Positions 45,801 through 59,800 of a stretch of 64,000 nucleotides of DNA are shown here, in pieces. The stretch's first letter is position 1. Each line of letters starts with the position of its first letter. The DNA comes from Rhinopomastus cyanomelas. Its lineage: Eukaryota > Chordata > Aves > Bucerotiformes > Rhinopomastidae. The notes under the pieces were generated by a model that was not told the origin of the DNA, made no database searches, and was given only the letters and a program-made list of their open reading frames with translations. The DNA is taken from assembly GCA_013400115.1 (NCBI GenBank), contig VXBP01000411.1:310001-374000 (forward strand). The letters are read 5' to 3'. The position numbers were made by a program, and so were the translations under genes.

Positions 45801-48800
45801 TCAGCTCACGAGGCTCCTGGAAATCAAAGCCTAAGCACATCTCAGTTCTCTTGAAGGTCTTTTATGGGAAATTACAGACAGCAGCTCACTCTGACACATG
45901 CAGCAGTAGATAAGGAAAGTCAATCTGGAGTACTTCACTACAGACCCAAGCCTGGCCACAAGGCAAAACATTCAAACAAAAAGTAGCCTTGCGTACACAA
46001 AAGAGCCAGACTTACATGACATTCCACTTAAATAATATTTTTCTTGAAATCACAAAGATCAAGCTTCACTCCCATGCGCCTAAGCAAACATCCGTGGACA
46101 GGCATGTGTTGTTCCTTTTTGTTAGCTGGCAAGCAAAGCTTTATGAAACAGGCACCAGTGTTTGGCAAAGCACTGTGTGTACACACCATCAAGAGGCCCC
46201 ATTAAAAAGTCACCTTGGAAAAGACACTCATTGAAAGGATTAAAACAGTTGAAAGCATTTGTGAATTAAAGAGGATGACTTTCACCATTCACTGTCACCG
46301 AGCGCAGCAGTTAAACAACCAGGCTCCTGGGTCCTGTGGTTACCTGCCCTGACATGCTGGAGATACTGCAGTTACCTTTTGTGGGGCTCAGCACACAGTA
46401 CACAAAGAGCTGAGCAATTCACCCCGACCTCCTCACCTGGCTGAGGACAAGAAGGCTATTAGGCTGGAAGACACAATTAGGGGTTTCTCAAGCAGGATTT
46501 ATCCAGAAACACTACACAAATCCTGTTTATTACGTTTCCACTTCACCATGGTTGCTGCTGAGCTCCACCCATTGCCAGTACATGCTTACACACATGAATT
46601 GCCAAGGAAAGACAGAGAGACACAAACTCCTCCTCTCCACTTGAGCCTCAGGGTTTAATTCTTCACTTGTACAGATTCATAAAAAACCTGATAAAATGCC
46701 AAAAAGGATTTCTTCAGAAGTGAGCAAACAAAGGACACTAAACACATGACAAAGAGGCAGCAAACAAGGCTCCAGGAGTTAACTATTGCCCGGGTTATTT
46801 CTCTTTCACAGTACAGGTCTGGCTACCTATGAACACAGTCTGGGAGCTTGAAGGATCAGACACTACTGCAAGGAAATGACAGAGTGGAAAAAGAATACAA
46901 GTGGCATCCACAAGGTCTCAAACCTCCGAAACCCTTCATCTTAGCCTAAGGCTGATTCTGCAAAAGGGTGGGTACAAGCACATGCACTATTTTGCTCATC
47001 CTCCTTCCCATCCACCTTTTTAAGAGCCCACAGCCAGGAACAGGAAGGTCTGAGGTGCAACACCAACCCATCCTGCAAAGTGACAGACGTTTTCTAGAAC
47101 AGGCTGAGAGAGAAGCAGGCAGGGCAGGAGGGAAGCAAAACTTTTCTCGTATCAGATTCTGCAATCTCAACCTGCAGGAAAAAAGCCCCAAGGCGCACTC
47201 GCTGATAGCAGGGCAGGAGGTGAGCAGTTTTGTACCTCTACTCCAAAAGAGAATGTGTGTAATAGGTGTTTCAGAGTCCTCCATGGGTTTTCAGAAACAG
47301 CTCGGCTCATAGAGATAAGCCATTAATTATACAGCATAGCCTTACTGCTGTCAAATTTGCAAGACACGGGCAGCACCCAGGTCAGCAAGCAGCTGGGGGC
47401 TGATGCATCTGGCCATCAGTAACTCCTCTGATCTTCAATGACACAGAATCTTCCTCCAGGTAAAATGCCCCAAGGACTGTACTTGTTTTCTGATTTCCAT
47501 ATTACAGACTGAAGCTGCTTATCATCCTAGCATTTTTCCAATCACTCCCTATAGCACTGATTCCCAAATCATAGTCTGGAAATTGGAAGCACTCAGCAGC
47601 CAGCACCAATAACCACCACGAAGTGCTGTGAACTACTGAGCCAAATTTCTTTTGTTATGATCTGTAAGTACATCAGAGAGTTCACAGTGCTCTCGAGGTG
47701 GAAACCACTATTTTTTTTATTGTTTAATAGACATGAACACATAAGCTATCACAGGAAGTCATCAGCTGCCAGCACACAAATTCTGTGGTTGACCTTTGAA
47801 CAAGAGCTGCAATGCTGTCCTACAGCTGCCTGACTGCAACGCAGCCTTCTGTCCTCTACATGCTTTACTGCACTTGTACTGCCTCTGCTGCCAAATAACA
47901 ACAGTTGTAGACGCAGTCGTCAGCCCAGCTGGTGCATGATCACTCCTCTCATGTAAATTAAACACACTCAAATTTGTTCTTTCCCAACTGAGCAGCAATC
48001 ATGTCTACGCTCTTAAGCACCATCTGCAGTAACACAGCAAATCTCCAACAGACAGTTCCAGTTAGTCCAACCTTTTCAACCTGCAGGCTGTACTAACAGC
48101 TGACGAACTGAAAGGCACTGGAGAAAGATGTCTATAGCTCAAACCAAAAGCCTGTGCCTGTCACCGGTCTCAAATTATCTAGTCAGGTCTAGTTTCTGAG
48201 TTTGCCTAAGCTGACTAGACCACACCATAGCCCAATGCAGGAGTACCTTACTGCCCCTGCTGTATGTATTACCAGGTCCTCCACAGCTGACCAGTGGTGT
48301 GGATTAAAAAGAACAACTACTACCTAGTGATGTACAGCAAATGGCAGTCTGGAAAATCCTCTCCACTAAATGGCTCCAACTGCAAAGAGTTCAATTAAGC
48401 TGCTGACCAAAGACTGTGCTGAAGAGCGCATACAGGCCAAATGTGATGTGCCACCACAAGCAAGGAGTCAGCACAGAAACACAGTGCTGGAAGCTTCAAT
48501 ATTAATATTGAGCTTTTATCCAAGTTACATTGGTCTCCCCAATTATGTTTCGGATGAGTACCTGAAGAAGATGGTATGTAGTGAAACAGAAATAAACTGA
48601 GGCTCATTATCAGAGCAAGGAGCCCAGGTTTCATGCATATAAACTCCAATAGAATGTCACAATCTAGTAGGGAAAGAACCACCTTTGTGTATATCAAATT
48701 CACCATGCAAAATGTTTTGTACTAGCTGCCTGTCACTGGCACTCTGCCTATCTTGGTTTTGTTCAAAGTGCATTTGGGAAGGTCTATCAAATAGAAGACT

Positions 48801-48994
48801 TCTCAAGTGGGTGTGACTCACTTCAAAGAGTAATTTCTAAAAACTCTTGTGATTATTACAGTTATGGCTTTGACTACTGCATCTGCTCAGAAGCCTAGTG
48901 TAAAGTCTGGGTAAGGAAAAAGCATATAGTGCTGACTGATAACAGATTTGGCCCATATCAGTCTGTTTATGGCACAACGCTTCAGATGATGCGG
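42896..48994. other. 6.1-kb CR1-free stretch, no gene recognised
   Basis: No gene, CR1 or RNA gene is recognised. Open frames of up to ~115 codons (for example 46968-47312 plus and 46946-47284 minus, which overlap each other) lack known motifs. With 31634-38276 it is one of two long intervals without CR1 in an otherwise CR1-dense window. Confidence 0.5.
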
Positions 48995-49055
48995 TAAGTT
49001 TAGGGTTGGACTAGATGATCTCAAACAGTCCTTTCCAGCCTAAACAATTCTGTGT
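48995..49055 (+). mobile_element. Short CR1 3' tail, plus strand
   Basis: The sequence TAAGTTTAGGGTTGGACTAG, ATGATCTCAAACAGTCCTTT, CCAGCCTAAACAATTCTGTG is the end of a plus-strand CR1, about 60 bases long. Confidence 0.8.
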
Positions 49056-49659
49056 GAAAAGTTTGAAAATTAATGTTGTTTCATATGAATTCCTCTGCCG
49101 GTACGTAGTTATGTTCCATTCAGTCTCCAGCAAACAACTTAGGAAAGGGAATGTAAATTTGAAATATGCTTGTTCTGGTTTTAAAAAGAAGCAAATACCA
49201 TGAGAAATTAAAGCCTGCTGCTTTGCATCATCTAAATTCCAGCTCCCACACTGCATATTGAAGACAGCACGGATGCTCAGGAAGTCGAACAGAACCAGAT
49301 GAATGCCAACATTTGACCTGCAAAGCAGCGACACATTTTGGCTTGCTTGACTGACTAATATCTCTTCACATCCCTCATTGCTACACAAACAGGGTAACCC
49401 TGGTCTGTGACCTAATCTGCGATCGTGCTTCTAGCAATAACCAGTACCTCAAGCTCCACAGGAAGGATCAACAGTTCACACTGATGTATGGTCTGTTATG
49501 CAGTGTTGCACACACAGACACTGAGTTGGGCACTTCTGTGCTCAGCACTTGGCAACCTGCTGGGTTATCACACAGCTACTTTCATCTCTTTTTTCAGGGT
49601 CCACAGTAGTCAAATGAAGAATTAGGCCATCTGCTCCCAACAAACACAAGTCAATATTA
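49056..49659. other. Unique non-coding sequence
   Basis: Nothing is recognised. A 125-codon minus-strand frame (49388-49011) runs into the neighbouring CR1 tail and resembles no known protein. Confidence 0.55.
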
Positions 49660-49796
49660 TCACAGAATCATAGAATCATTAGGGATTGGAAGGGACCATG
49701 AAAGATTATTTAGTCCAATCCCCCCGCCACAGTAGGATCACCTAGACCAAGTTGCACAGGAACACATCCAGGGGGGTTTTAAATGTCTCCAGAGAA
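49660..49796 (-). mobile_element. CR1 LINE 3' fragment, minus strand
   Basis: A well-preserved tail (CACAGAATCATAGAATCATT, AGGGATTGGAAGGGACCATG) extends to AAATGTCTCCAGAGAA, truncated after ~137 bases. Confidence 0.92.
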
Positions 49797-50531
49797 TTAT
49801 CCTTTAACCCAGTTTGCTACAGGTATGCAAGTATATAGTAGGCACTTTTAATGGCAGCTGTCTCCAATAATTCCTTAGTTAAAAGAGCTTAAAAGGTTTT
49901 GGTAATAGTCTTTCAGAAGATACTGGTACATACCTTAAGCATTAACCGTTTCTCCACTTGGGATAAGAGATATCATTCCCCTCAGTCAAATTTAGTGACA
50001 TTTCTGTATGTGCTCCTACAACTACTTAATACTCTTTACATAAAAATCTCACCAGTTATGTAAGCTAGATCATGAGGATACTCGTTCATTCATCTAAAAT
50101 CAGAAACCATTATTTGAAAAAGTTATCGTGTTGGAAGTCTAAAGCAACCTCATACCAGTTACTCACTTTTATGAGGCACTGGACCAGCGGTTCTGCCTGT
50201 AGTCACATTCATGACTGTCATTAATAATACCCTGACTGCCAGTAAGCAAAACACAAGTAGTCTCTGGGATAGGGGAGGAATGGCACACATACTCGGAACC
50301 ACTGCACACACAAGTTAACTGAAATATACTGAATGATGATGTTGTTCTGAACAGAGAAAACAGAACAAATGAAACCCAGGAAAATATCAGTTTTTACAGA
50401 TACAGCTCAAGTAAGAAACATTCCTTCTAAAAGGAATTGTGACAAATTACACAAATTCAAGAGAATCAAAATGATAAGCATTTTATAAGAAAACATTAGC
50501 AAAGGATGGTCCCCATATAAACACCTATAAG
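49797..50531. other. Unique non-coding sequence
   Basis: No gene or repeat is recognised. Confidence 0.55.
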
Positions 50532-50710
50532 CAACTGGAAAAAGGAACGGGCTGCCCAGGAGGGCTGTGGAGTCTCCTTCTCTGGAGACATTTAAAAAGC
50601 ACCTGGGCATGTTCCTGTGCTACTTGATCTAGGGGATCCTGCTCTGGCAGGGGAACTGGACTAGATGATCTTTTGAGGTCCTTTACAATCCCTAATGTTC
50701 TGTGATTATT
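50532..50710 (+). mobile_element. CR1 LINE 3' fragment, plus strand
   Basis: The sequence AAGGAACGGGCTGCCCAGGA, GTGGAGTCTCCTTCTCTGGA is followed by GATCCTGCTCTGGCAGGGGA and GATGATCTTTTGAGGTCCTT, ending TAATGTTCTGTGATTATT. Fragment of ~180 bases. Confidence 0.9.
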
Positions 50711-52057
50711 GAAAGAAATTATTTAGCTTCTACCTCATCCTGCCAATTCTCATTTATTCTTGAGCCTTCGATGCTCAGTACTTTCAATACTTGGATTTAT
50801 TTGAATCATTACACTGATAACACAAGGAGGGGAATTTTAAGCAATGTTTATCGCCAACGCACAAGTGAATGATGGTAAACATGATCAGCTGCAACCCCGC
50901 TACAAGGTGGCAACGTAAAAAAGCTTAAGAGGATAATGGGGTTTTTAACTGTTACTTAGCAACTTCTACTCTTTAGTTTTGCCTCAGTTTCTGAATCCTT
51001 ATGGCTTGCAACTTTTTTTGCTAGCACCAGTGCCATCGCTTCTAAATCAAGGAGATTCTGCTCTCTGTGGGACAACCTGTTCTCCTTCCCTCAGTCATTT
51101 AAGAGAAGAATATTTTGAAGATGACTGAAAAATCTAAAATGATGTTTCTCTCTCTTTTCTAGACCATAAGGTATAGTTGAGTCTTGTATCCTAGCCAAAA
51201 CTGAAGGTGTAGGTGCACCTCTGGCAAGTGGGAGAGAACAGCATGTGGAATCTACAAGAATAAAAGAAAAACAGCAATCCAGTTTGCTTTTATTATACAA
51301 ATATACAGTGCTATTTGAACCTCGTGTGGTTTTACATGTACCTACAGAATCTCCCTGTATCCTCTTGCATTCTGCTCAACAATATTAGGCCTGATTCTAA
51401 TATTTCTAACTCCAACACTATGTGAACAGCTACTATTTAAAACAGGTCAAATCATCCAGCAGTGGGTCCCCCATCCTCTGCTTCAGGCCCACAAGCACAC
51501 ATATTTACTTAATTTCAAAGAGAATTGTACTTTAACTCCAGCAGGGGAAGAAGGGGAAGTGATGTTCTTACAAGGTATGAGAGCAGTCACTATTGACAAC
51601 GCAGAAGTTACAGAACGGGTTCCTTCACGTTCTGGTAAGTCACAACTAGAAACAGACATTTCAGTTAGTCACAGTTAGAAACACATACTTTAATTCTAAC
51701 AACAAGAGAAAGCCCATGCCTCTGCAGATTAATCTTGAACATCTTCTTCTAAGATGGTAGATAGACTCAAAATATCAGATCACTAAATCAATAGTATTTG
51801 GACTTCATCACAGACCAGCGATCAGACCGACCCCATGATTTTGCTAGATAAATGTTGGCAAACAAAGACCAATTTTGTAAGTTAGCTTAAGATATCAGTG
51901 GGTGCAGAGTGAGATGTCAATTTATTCTACCTCTCAAATAAAAAAAGAAAAAAAATAAAGAAAAGGAGTTGAATACTGCAGAGAAAAAAAATAATCAAGA
52001 AACTCACAAAGAACAACCAAAGAAATCCCTGAACTCTCCTAATGTTCAAGCCCTACA
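50711..52057. other. Unique non-coding sequence with an A-rich patch
   Basis: No gene is recognised. An A-rich low-complexity patch lies at about 51937-51976. Confidence 0.55.
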
Positions 52058-52128
52058 CAGTATCACAGTACATTAGGGATTGGAAGAGCCCTAGAAAGAT
52101 CATCTAGTCCAATCCCCCCTGCCAGAAC
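52058..52128 (-). mobile_element. Short CR1 3' tail, minus strand
   Basis: The sequence CAGTATCACAGTACATTAGG, GATTGGAAGAGCCCTAGAAA, GATCATCTAGTCCAATCCCC is a CR1 end of ~70 bases, truncated at CCTGCCAGAACATGACC. Confidence 0.85.
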
Positions 52129-52680
52129 ATGACCACCTATACACAGTGGTTGTGTATTTTCCACAACTTTTAGGTATTTTTTTCCTTTAACTGTTCCTAC
52201 TCCTGCAGTCCAATTTGCAGTTATCTTAGAGGATGTCCAGTCTACTGCAAATTAAATATTTGAAGCATATATTAACACAGCTTGTCCTAGAGCACTCTGA
52301 CTGTATCGGAAGCTGGCTCAGGTCCTCCTTTAAGCCCAAGGAAAGCTTAAGAAGATTCCAACACAAAAACCCATTAGTTCTGCCAAAAGTAGCTTTGAAT
52401 GACAACAGTATAATAGATAAGCAAGTCTCTAGAGAAGCATAAAGCAGCTGACCTCAACCTGACGATTTAAGCCAAAGAACGGGCACATATCCAGTGTAAC
52501 TCAGTCATTAAAAGTCTATTAGGGGCTGTACTGGTGCTCTCAAAAAGACAACGTGCAGCTGTAAGTCAGGCTGTTCAACCCTATCCCCATGTGTTACAAA
52601 GGAAAGTAAAGCTTTGTGTTATGAGGTTGAAGAAGTAAGGGCTCTCACAGATGTGCTATCTGTATTTCTAGCAACAGAAA
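52129..52680. other. Unique non-coding sequence
   Basis: No gene or repeat is recognised. Confidence 0.55.
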
Positions 52681-53109
52681 AACAAGGCTGGGGAAGGGAC
52701 TAGACGGGAATGTCTGATGAGGAAAGGCTGAGGGATCTGGGGGTGTTTAGCCTGGAGGAGGCTCGGGGGGGACCTTATCACTCCACACAACTACTGAAGG
52801 GAAGTTGTAGATGGGTGAGGGTCATGCTCTTCTCCCAGGCAACCAGAGCCAGGACGAGAGGGCAGGGCCTGATACTGCCAGGGAAGGGTTAGGTTGGATG
52901 TTAGGAAGCCCTTCCTCGTGGAAAGGGTGATCAGACACTGGATAGACTGCCCAGGGAGGTGGTGGAGTCCCCATCCCTGGAGAAGGTTAAGAAAAGATTG
53001 GCTGTGGCACTTAGTGCCCTGGTCTGGCCGATGTGGTGATGTCAGGTCATGGAATGGACTTGATTATCTTAGATGTCTTTTCCAACCTCAATAATTCTGT
53101 GATTCTGCG
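52681..53109 (+). mobile_element. CR1 LINE (second subfamily), plus strand, with tail
   Basis: The sequence AACAAGGCTGGGGAAGGGAC is followed by GAGGAAAGGCTGAGGGATCT, GTTGTAGATGGGTGAGGGTC and CCCTTCCTCGTGGAAAGGGT. It ends TCTTTTCCAACCTCAATAAT, TCTGTGATTCTGCG. This is a 430-base, 5'-truncated copy of the subfamily at 15457. The C-terminal frame is split by stops (for example in MDVRKPFLVERVIRHW from 52894). Confidence 0.92.
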
Positions 53110-54488
53110 AAACCATACAAATTGCATAAAACTACAAACTCTAAACAGTCGGCACCCTAGAAGAGCAAAGGAGAGCGCACAGCTTGAAGCTGAGTGGACT
53201 TTTCAAAAACAAATCCAAAACAAATGGAAAACCTGAACGGCACAGTTCTACGTTTCTGTTGAACTGTACAAGAAAGAAAACAAAATCAGCTCATTCATTT
53301 AATTAGAGAACAATACACCCTGGAAAGAAACTGTATTTTGCCAATCATGAAAATTACAGTGCTATTTCCCTTGTAACTCACATCCCATCACTATTTCTGA
53401 CGTGAAAGCCCATAAAACTGTTAGGCAGTGGAAAGAATAGTAAATTCTCACTATCTGAAGACTTAAACAGAACTATTTCTGGTTTTATTAGGCATAGCAA
53501 AACCATGGCTGAACCCCAGCAGTGGGCTGGTGCTTTTAGGAAAACTGCAGTGAAATCAGTAAAAGTTTACACGTCTTGGCACACAGGCACCATCCTATCA
53601 AGTCTCTTTAAAACTGAGTACCTTAGCGGAGTAACATTCACCGTTTACTGCACTTCTGGTTGTTAGGGATTACCTGTCTTTCCGTGACATCAGCGGCATT
53701 CCAACAGAAATATGTGCCCAGGAGTTTTAGTAAGGACTGTAGGCTCCAAGTACTGAAACCTTGGCCAAAATCCTCTACACCTGCAGACCAGCTGAGTAAA
53801 ACAAGAAACCAAGAATTCAACCGGAATTTCTGACTTAGCTCCTAGTAAATGAGAAATAAGTCATTTTGTTCCTCAAATCCATTGCTTACAATTGTTCCGA
53901 CCAAACTTTGAGTAACTGCTACTTGTTGGTTCTCATTCAAGTAACTCCCTGTCTGGAGACACCACAGGTCAGCTTCTCAGAGATATACCACACTCCACAG
54001 CAACTCTAGTCAAACAGGTCAGAGGTATTTCAAAGCAGGGTGGGCATATTTTCTGAAATGAGAATGTCTTACCTGCCTTACATGTCTCATCTCTTTCTAA
54101 AAGGTGGATGAAAATATTCCATTCCCATTGAGATACCATGAAAAACTGGTAGCGAACCATACAGATCTGATAGTCTGAAGAAAAATCACATGAAGACACA
54201 AAAAGATCTTCAGAGCAGACATCACACAGTATGCAGGAAATAAGGTGTGACACTACACCCTGAACACTGAGGGAAAACAAGCCCTTTAGCAGTGGTAGAT
54301 GTTATCCTCTATGGGGACGGCATTAAGGTGTTTAGATGACACCCATGGAACCCTTTTACAAAGTCAGTCTGACAACAGAGCCAAGCAGTAGAACAGCTTT
54401 ACACTCAGAAGATAAAAAACCCAACAAAACAACTAACTTCCCATATTTCTTTATTAAAGCTAGGTAACACATTCTCAGGAATACCAGG
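53110..54488. other. Unique non-coding sequence
   Basis: No gene or repeat is recognised. Confidence 0.55.
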
Positions 54489-54990
54489 TGTCCTGGTTTT
54501 AGGGCTAAAGGTAGAACCCACACAGAACAGATTCTTGTTAACAGAAGAATTTTAGAATAAGAGAGATCAGGCAACTGGAATAAAATGCTGTAATTTTAAA
54601 GGGGGAAACTAAGAGGGATAATGAGAGGAAAGAGGGTACAAGAAGAGTAAGAAATAATGTACAAAAAACCAGTACAACTGCAGCTGCGGTCTGAGACACC
54701 GGTGTAGCAGGAATAAAGGGCATGGTCCCAGAGCAACCAGGGCCAGCAGGAACACTGCTGTCCTGGAGCAGAGTTCAGAGGAAAACTGAAGCCAAAAGGA
54801 GTCAGGGCATTCAGGCAGCTGAGGCTGTGAGGGTGAAACAGAGCTGAAATAAAAGTACTCAGTAGCTCAAAACACCACATCAGAATGGCTTCTGTCCTTC
54901 TGACTCTTCACTCCTCCTTCTTCACAGAACACCCTTTGCACTCGCACCTCACGCACAGCATGTGTTCCCTTAAAACCTTTTTTCTTTAAA
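54489..54990 (+). mobile_element. Possible solo LTR of an avian endogenous retrovirus
   Basis: The sequence starts TGTCCTGGTTTTAGGGCTAA, the kind of start common to many bird ERV long terminal repeats (TG followed by TCCTGGTTT). It continues with an A/G-rich first half and a block around AAAAGTACTCAGTAGCTCAA with AATAAA-like words (54711, 54847). I could not define the right edge or a target-site duplication, and no retroviral coding sequence lies nearby. It could therefore be a solo LTR or an unrelated look-alike. Orientation and right boundary are approximate. Confidence 0.35.
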
Positions 54991-56714
54991 CTAAATCCAG
55001 GCTTTACCGCTGAAAATTGCTATCATTGCCATTTTATACTCCCACAGATAGTTGTGTCTGCAGAATCTTAGGTGGAGTGCCACTTATTTCCTGAAGCAAG
55101 TATGCACACTCCAACCAAAACACAATGAGTGTAGAGACTGTAAATGGTTCACACTTTGCCCGTCAGACAGAACAAACCACATTTAAGAGCCCTGCAGGGC
55201 AGCTGCCCCAGTGTGACCCACAGGTCATGAAGCCCCCTCCACACAGGTACACGGCAGAGTCCCGTACTGCTGTGCAGAGCCATCAGGGATATTTGATGTC
55301 AGACATCTTGCAGGCTGCGCAGCGCTGCTACGCTCTCCTAAATGGCAGCTTTATTGCCTCCAGCAACTGGCTGCGCGGCAGCAGCAAACAAAACTGACTT
55401 TGTTGCTACGTTTGCTTGGCTGAGAAGGTTCTGGACCTTTATGCTGCAATGCAGATTTCTAACTGTAGACGTAAGGAACGTCAGTAAAGGCCAGAACATC
55501 TGTGTAACCCCTTACAGAATACAAGCCTAGTAGGAGTTTGACAGAAACTAATCAATATCAAATTACACATGTCAGACCTACGATTCTAGGTCAGTATTAA
55601 ATTTGATACCTTTAATGCTTCTTATATTGTCTTGTTATGTTTAATGGCACTGCAATTAAAAAATCCATTTAAGAGTCTCCTGTGCCATTAGCACATTTTT
55701 GCACACGCTGGAACGAACTTCAGTTTTCACAGGCATCCAGTCTCAATAAATGTTTTCACTAGAACACTGAAGGGTAAGTCTCCAATACTGAAAAACAACA
55801 GAGAATCAAACCCATCCTGTGATTCCGTTTTTATGTTTTCATCAGCCTCAACTACTGAAAATAAAAATGCTTGTCTGTACAGGACAGAAGTGCAGTGACC
55901 TCACTTGTAGAAGGTGTCACCCCACAGCACTACTGGCTTTAAAACACAATTACTGCGACTCCCGCCGCTGTAGCAGGCAGAGAAGCCAGTGTTTTCCATG
56001 CTGCACGCCTCAGCGTTCGCATTGCTTTGTTAGCACCGATGCTTCACCGCGCTCTGTGGAATATATTCTGTACTCCAGATGACACTGGCATTGTTCCTTG
56101 GCACGCACGAAGAGACACGTGAAGCTTTGGCACAAACTCGCAGGCCAAAAACCTAAATACCCTTCCAGACCAGGGCAAGTAAAGGATGCAATTTAACAAG
56201 AGCTGACTGCATCCCATGGCTGGTCACACACACAGCAAGTGTACTCACACAGTGATGTGCAACTTTAATTCAGTCACTGCTTTATATGTTTTAAAGTGAA
56301 ACTTCCCTGAGAGAAAAATGACAGACATGAAGACGTGTGCATGTATATTGCAAGGATGAAAGAAGCCAGGCTGGGTCTGTACAGACAACACTGTCCTTAC
56401 TTTCACTGCCATTTATGGACTTCATCCTCATTTCTAGCGTTGCATCCAAGACGTGTTTTTGTTAGGTGTTAATTACACACTACAAAATTCTGGGGTGTAA
56501 CAACCTACCAATACTCAGATCTTAATGCTTAGGACTGTTAGCCCCTACCAGAGTACACAAGAAACCATAAGCCATAAAAAGTAATTAGAGTCACTTCCTT
56601 CTATTTCTCCACACCTCAATACACAAACTTCATCCTGAAACATAACCCTATCCAAGAAAGCCATCCTCTAAGGAATCTGATATATACACTACAAACGGAA
56701 GGAATCCCTAATAA
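54991..56714. other. Unique non-coding sequence
   Basis: No gene is recognised. The stretch 55140-55480 is somewhat GC-richer than its surroundings and carries open plus-strand frames (55125-55397, 55342-55530) without known motifs. Confidence 0.5.
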
Positions 56715-56882
56715 TAGAATCACAGAATGTTAGGGATCGGAAGGGGCCTCGAAAGATCGTCCAGTCCAATCCTCCTGCCAGAGCAGGATCTCCTAGATCA
56801 AGTCACACAGGAACATGTCCAAGCAAGTTTTAAACGTACGTAGAGAAGGAGACTCCACAACCTCCCTGGGCAGCCCATTCTG
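56715..56882 (-). mobile_element. CR1 LINE 3' fragment, minus strand
   Basis: The sequence TAGAATCACAGAATGTTAGG, GATCGGAAGGGGCCTCGAAA is followed by GCCAGAGCAGGATCTCCTAG, AAGGAGACTCCACAACCTCC, truncated at GGGCAGCCCATTCTG. Confidence 0.9.
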
Positions 56883-59800
56883 TTGTTCTTAACACTACCA
56901 GTTGATGTAGTTTAATAACAGACGTACCTTTAACGGCAGCACAAACCTTTAGGTCTGGAACAGAGACGTGACCACAGTTACCTCCGACAGGTTAGCAGGA
57001 ATGACATTTGCATTCATTATTTCCTTCAGAAATGTACGCACAGAACCCAAGGTCACGTGAAAATGAGAGTCTTACAGTGTAACACTTCTTACATGAGCAT
57101 TTTTATTAGCTGATCATCTTGTCTGCTGTATGCTCAGACAGGAGCAATCCATACTGTAGTTGCTTTACTTTGTTCATACTAGCTGCTTAGAGTTACAAGT
57201 CTATTTTAAACTGAAACTACAGTCAGTCTGTGTATGCTTCAGATCCTTTCCATACCTCCAGCAGATGATTTATGCACCATGTACAGTCACTACATAATCC
57301 TGCTCTTTGTCTGGAATTGGAAGAGAGTAACATGAAGCTAGAAGACACATAGTGGCTGAACACCTAAATCCCTGTCTTATCCAATTTGATGCTTCAGTTA
57401 CCAGAACACTTACATAAGAAAAATAATTCACCATTACAGTACCTTTTTAAACATTGTTGTGCCAGAGTTCTGTCGTAGATCTTGACAGGAAAACAAGATT
57501 TCATGTCTAACACCACACCTAAGCTTCAGCTTAGAAAGAACTGCTGACACTGGACAAAAGATCTATCACCTAATGAGAAACTTCCAAGAAGCTTGTCTAT
57601 TCCCTTACAAATAATGACAACTAATGAGTCAGGAAAACAGAATCCTTTTGGGTACACAGAGACGATTTCAAATAAACAATTGGCAGCAGTTCACTCGTCA
57701 CTGTGGACAGCAATTTTCCTCCATGGAGCATGAGCAAAACATGCTACGTACTGATACGCACAGGTCCTCGACAGAATTAGCCACACTCACAGCCTAGCTC
57801 AAGTAATCTGGGACACAGAGTTTATGTCATTATTGACTATTACTATCTTGCTGTACTAACTGATAATGAAGTGAGAAATGCTCATGAACCCTAACGTAGA
57901 AGTTGGTTCAAGGTGCATTTCTGATTTGAGCCTCACAACTCTTTTCAGATGCCTTTACAGACACCTTTTCAGACTGAAAAGGAATCTTAGAGCGCCGTTT
58001 CCCCCTTAGTTTGAGGAAACCCAGTCTTGGATAAAAATCCTGATCCTGCTTGGGTGCTTTTGACCTATAGCTGAAGTAACCTTCAAAAAACACAACACTT
58101 TTTTATCTTCTCCTGTCCTTTTCTCCCTCCTTCTCCTCTCCAGATTACACACTCTTTGGCTTCAGCCAGGCAACTTTCTTGAGGATTGGGCTAAATAGTC
58201 AGAAATGCAAACTTCCCAGATTACAATAAGTAATCACAGTATTTCTTTTACAGCCATGAAGAATAAATGTCAGTTCATTTTATACTTAAATTTAGCATTT
58301 ACAGACGTCCTTCATCATACATTTCAGTCTTGAAGATCAGAAAGAAAATACAGACACTAATGTGAGGGGGGAAAAAGAGGAGGGGAACCTAAGCCAAACT
58401 AAAATTGAGCTAGTGCCTCTCTGCACAGTTAAGACAGAAGCTGTCAAGTCCAGCTGAACAAACAACTAACAGACAGAAATTCTGAATAGCAGCATCAGTT
58501 GAAAAGCTTATTTTAAAATATAACACATTTATTTCAATCCCCACGGAAAAGGTAATCACCGATTGGCTTGGAACAGCACCAGGACTGGTTCAGCAGAACC
58601 ATTTCCTTCAATAAACACACGGCTTGCTCTCAGCCCGGGAAGGGCAGAATAGCACATAGTTAATTTGCTATTGCTCTGCTCACCCCACCTTCAAATATTT
58701 GTGTTTGGGGTAATGCTGACCACTGGGACATATGTTCCTGTGCCTCGAGCCCAGTGAGGTCAAACTATGTCCTTACCTTGCTCTGCTTCCCTGAAGAGAA
58801 ATTAATTATACAGAAGGTGAAAGTAAGAATAGCAACTTTTGTTCCTGCCATGCCTTTCATATCCAATGATCTGAAAACACATGCTTAAGTACTCTGGGAG
58901 CTGAATGCCAGAGCTCTTCTGCAGTCCACAGTAACAGCACACAACAGGCTGGGTAAAAAGCAAAAAGAATCTATGTGCAACTTCTTACACCATCCTATGG
59001 CTACAACAACTCCAGGTTCAGCCTCTGGCTGTTTTCCCTCATACAACCTTTTCTGACCAAGATCTTAGGAAAATCTCAGTCCTAACTCCTGCCAGAATTC
59101 CTAAACCCCAGAAATAGGTCACAATAAGCAGAATAAAGTAGAATGAAACAAAATAAAGGGAGGAAAAAAGTGGATTCAGACCAGTGCAGCAAAACATGAA
59201 TTACTGATATATGCCTGTCTTCTTGAAAGTCCAAACTCTCAAGCTGACATGCATGGAAGCAGGACAGGAACAGGAAAAACAGTAACTGAATCCTAGATAT
59301 AAAATTACTGAGCACTGAGATCACACATTCGGCTACAACAAGGGCCGACAAATTCCATCAAGACCTGTCACGTCCACGTATTCTGTAGTACAAACAACCG
59401 TATCAGTTGACAGGGAAAAACTGTTATAACGTTCTGCTATTAAAAGCCAAAACTATAATGCAATACTCCCATAAGAAAAGGCTTCTGGAAAAGAGCACAT
59501 GAAGCCTAGGCACGGCCAGCTGATAATTATTTATTATGTCAATTTTTCCCCGACTCTTGAAAGGACAGAAAAAAAGAGAACACTTTCTGAAGGTTCCCTG
59601 ACCAAATGCTTGTGAGTCACTTTCTGAAACTCAAGTCGTTGCACTGCTGCAGCCAAACTGGACAACAACATGGGCCTTCTGAGGAGTAACTGTGGCTCTA
59701 AGCTCTATTTTACTCAAGCATGTCTTTCAGAAAAATAACTTCACAGTTTTGAGTAAATTGGTCTAGGGGGAAAATATATGTTGATCTTCACATGGGAAGT

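Noticed and set aside
46946..47312. Overlapping 112- and 114-codon frames on opposite strands
   Set aside because: Opposite-strand overlap over the same interval without motifs suggests base composition, not coding.
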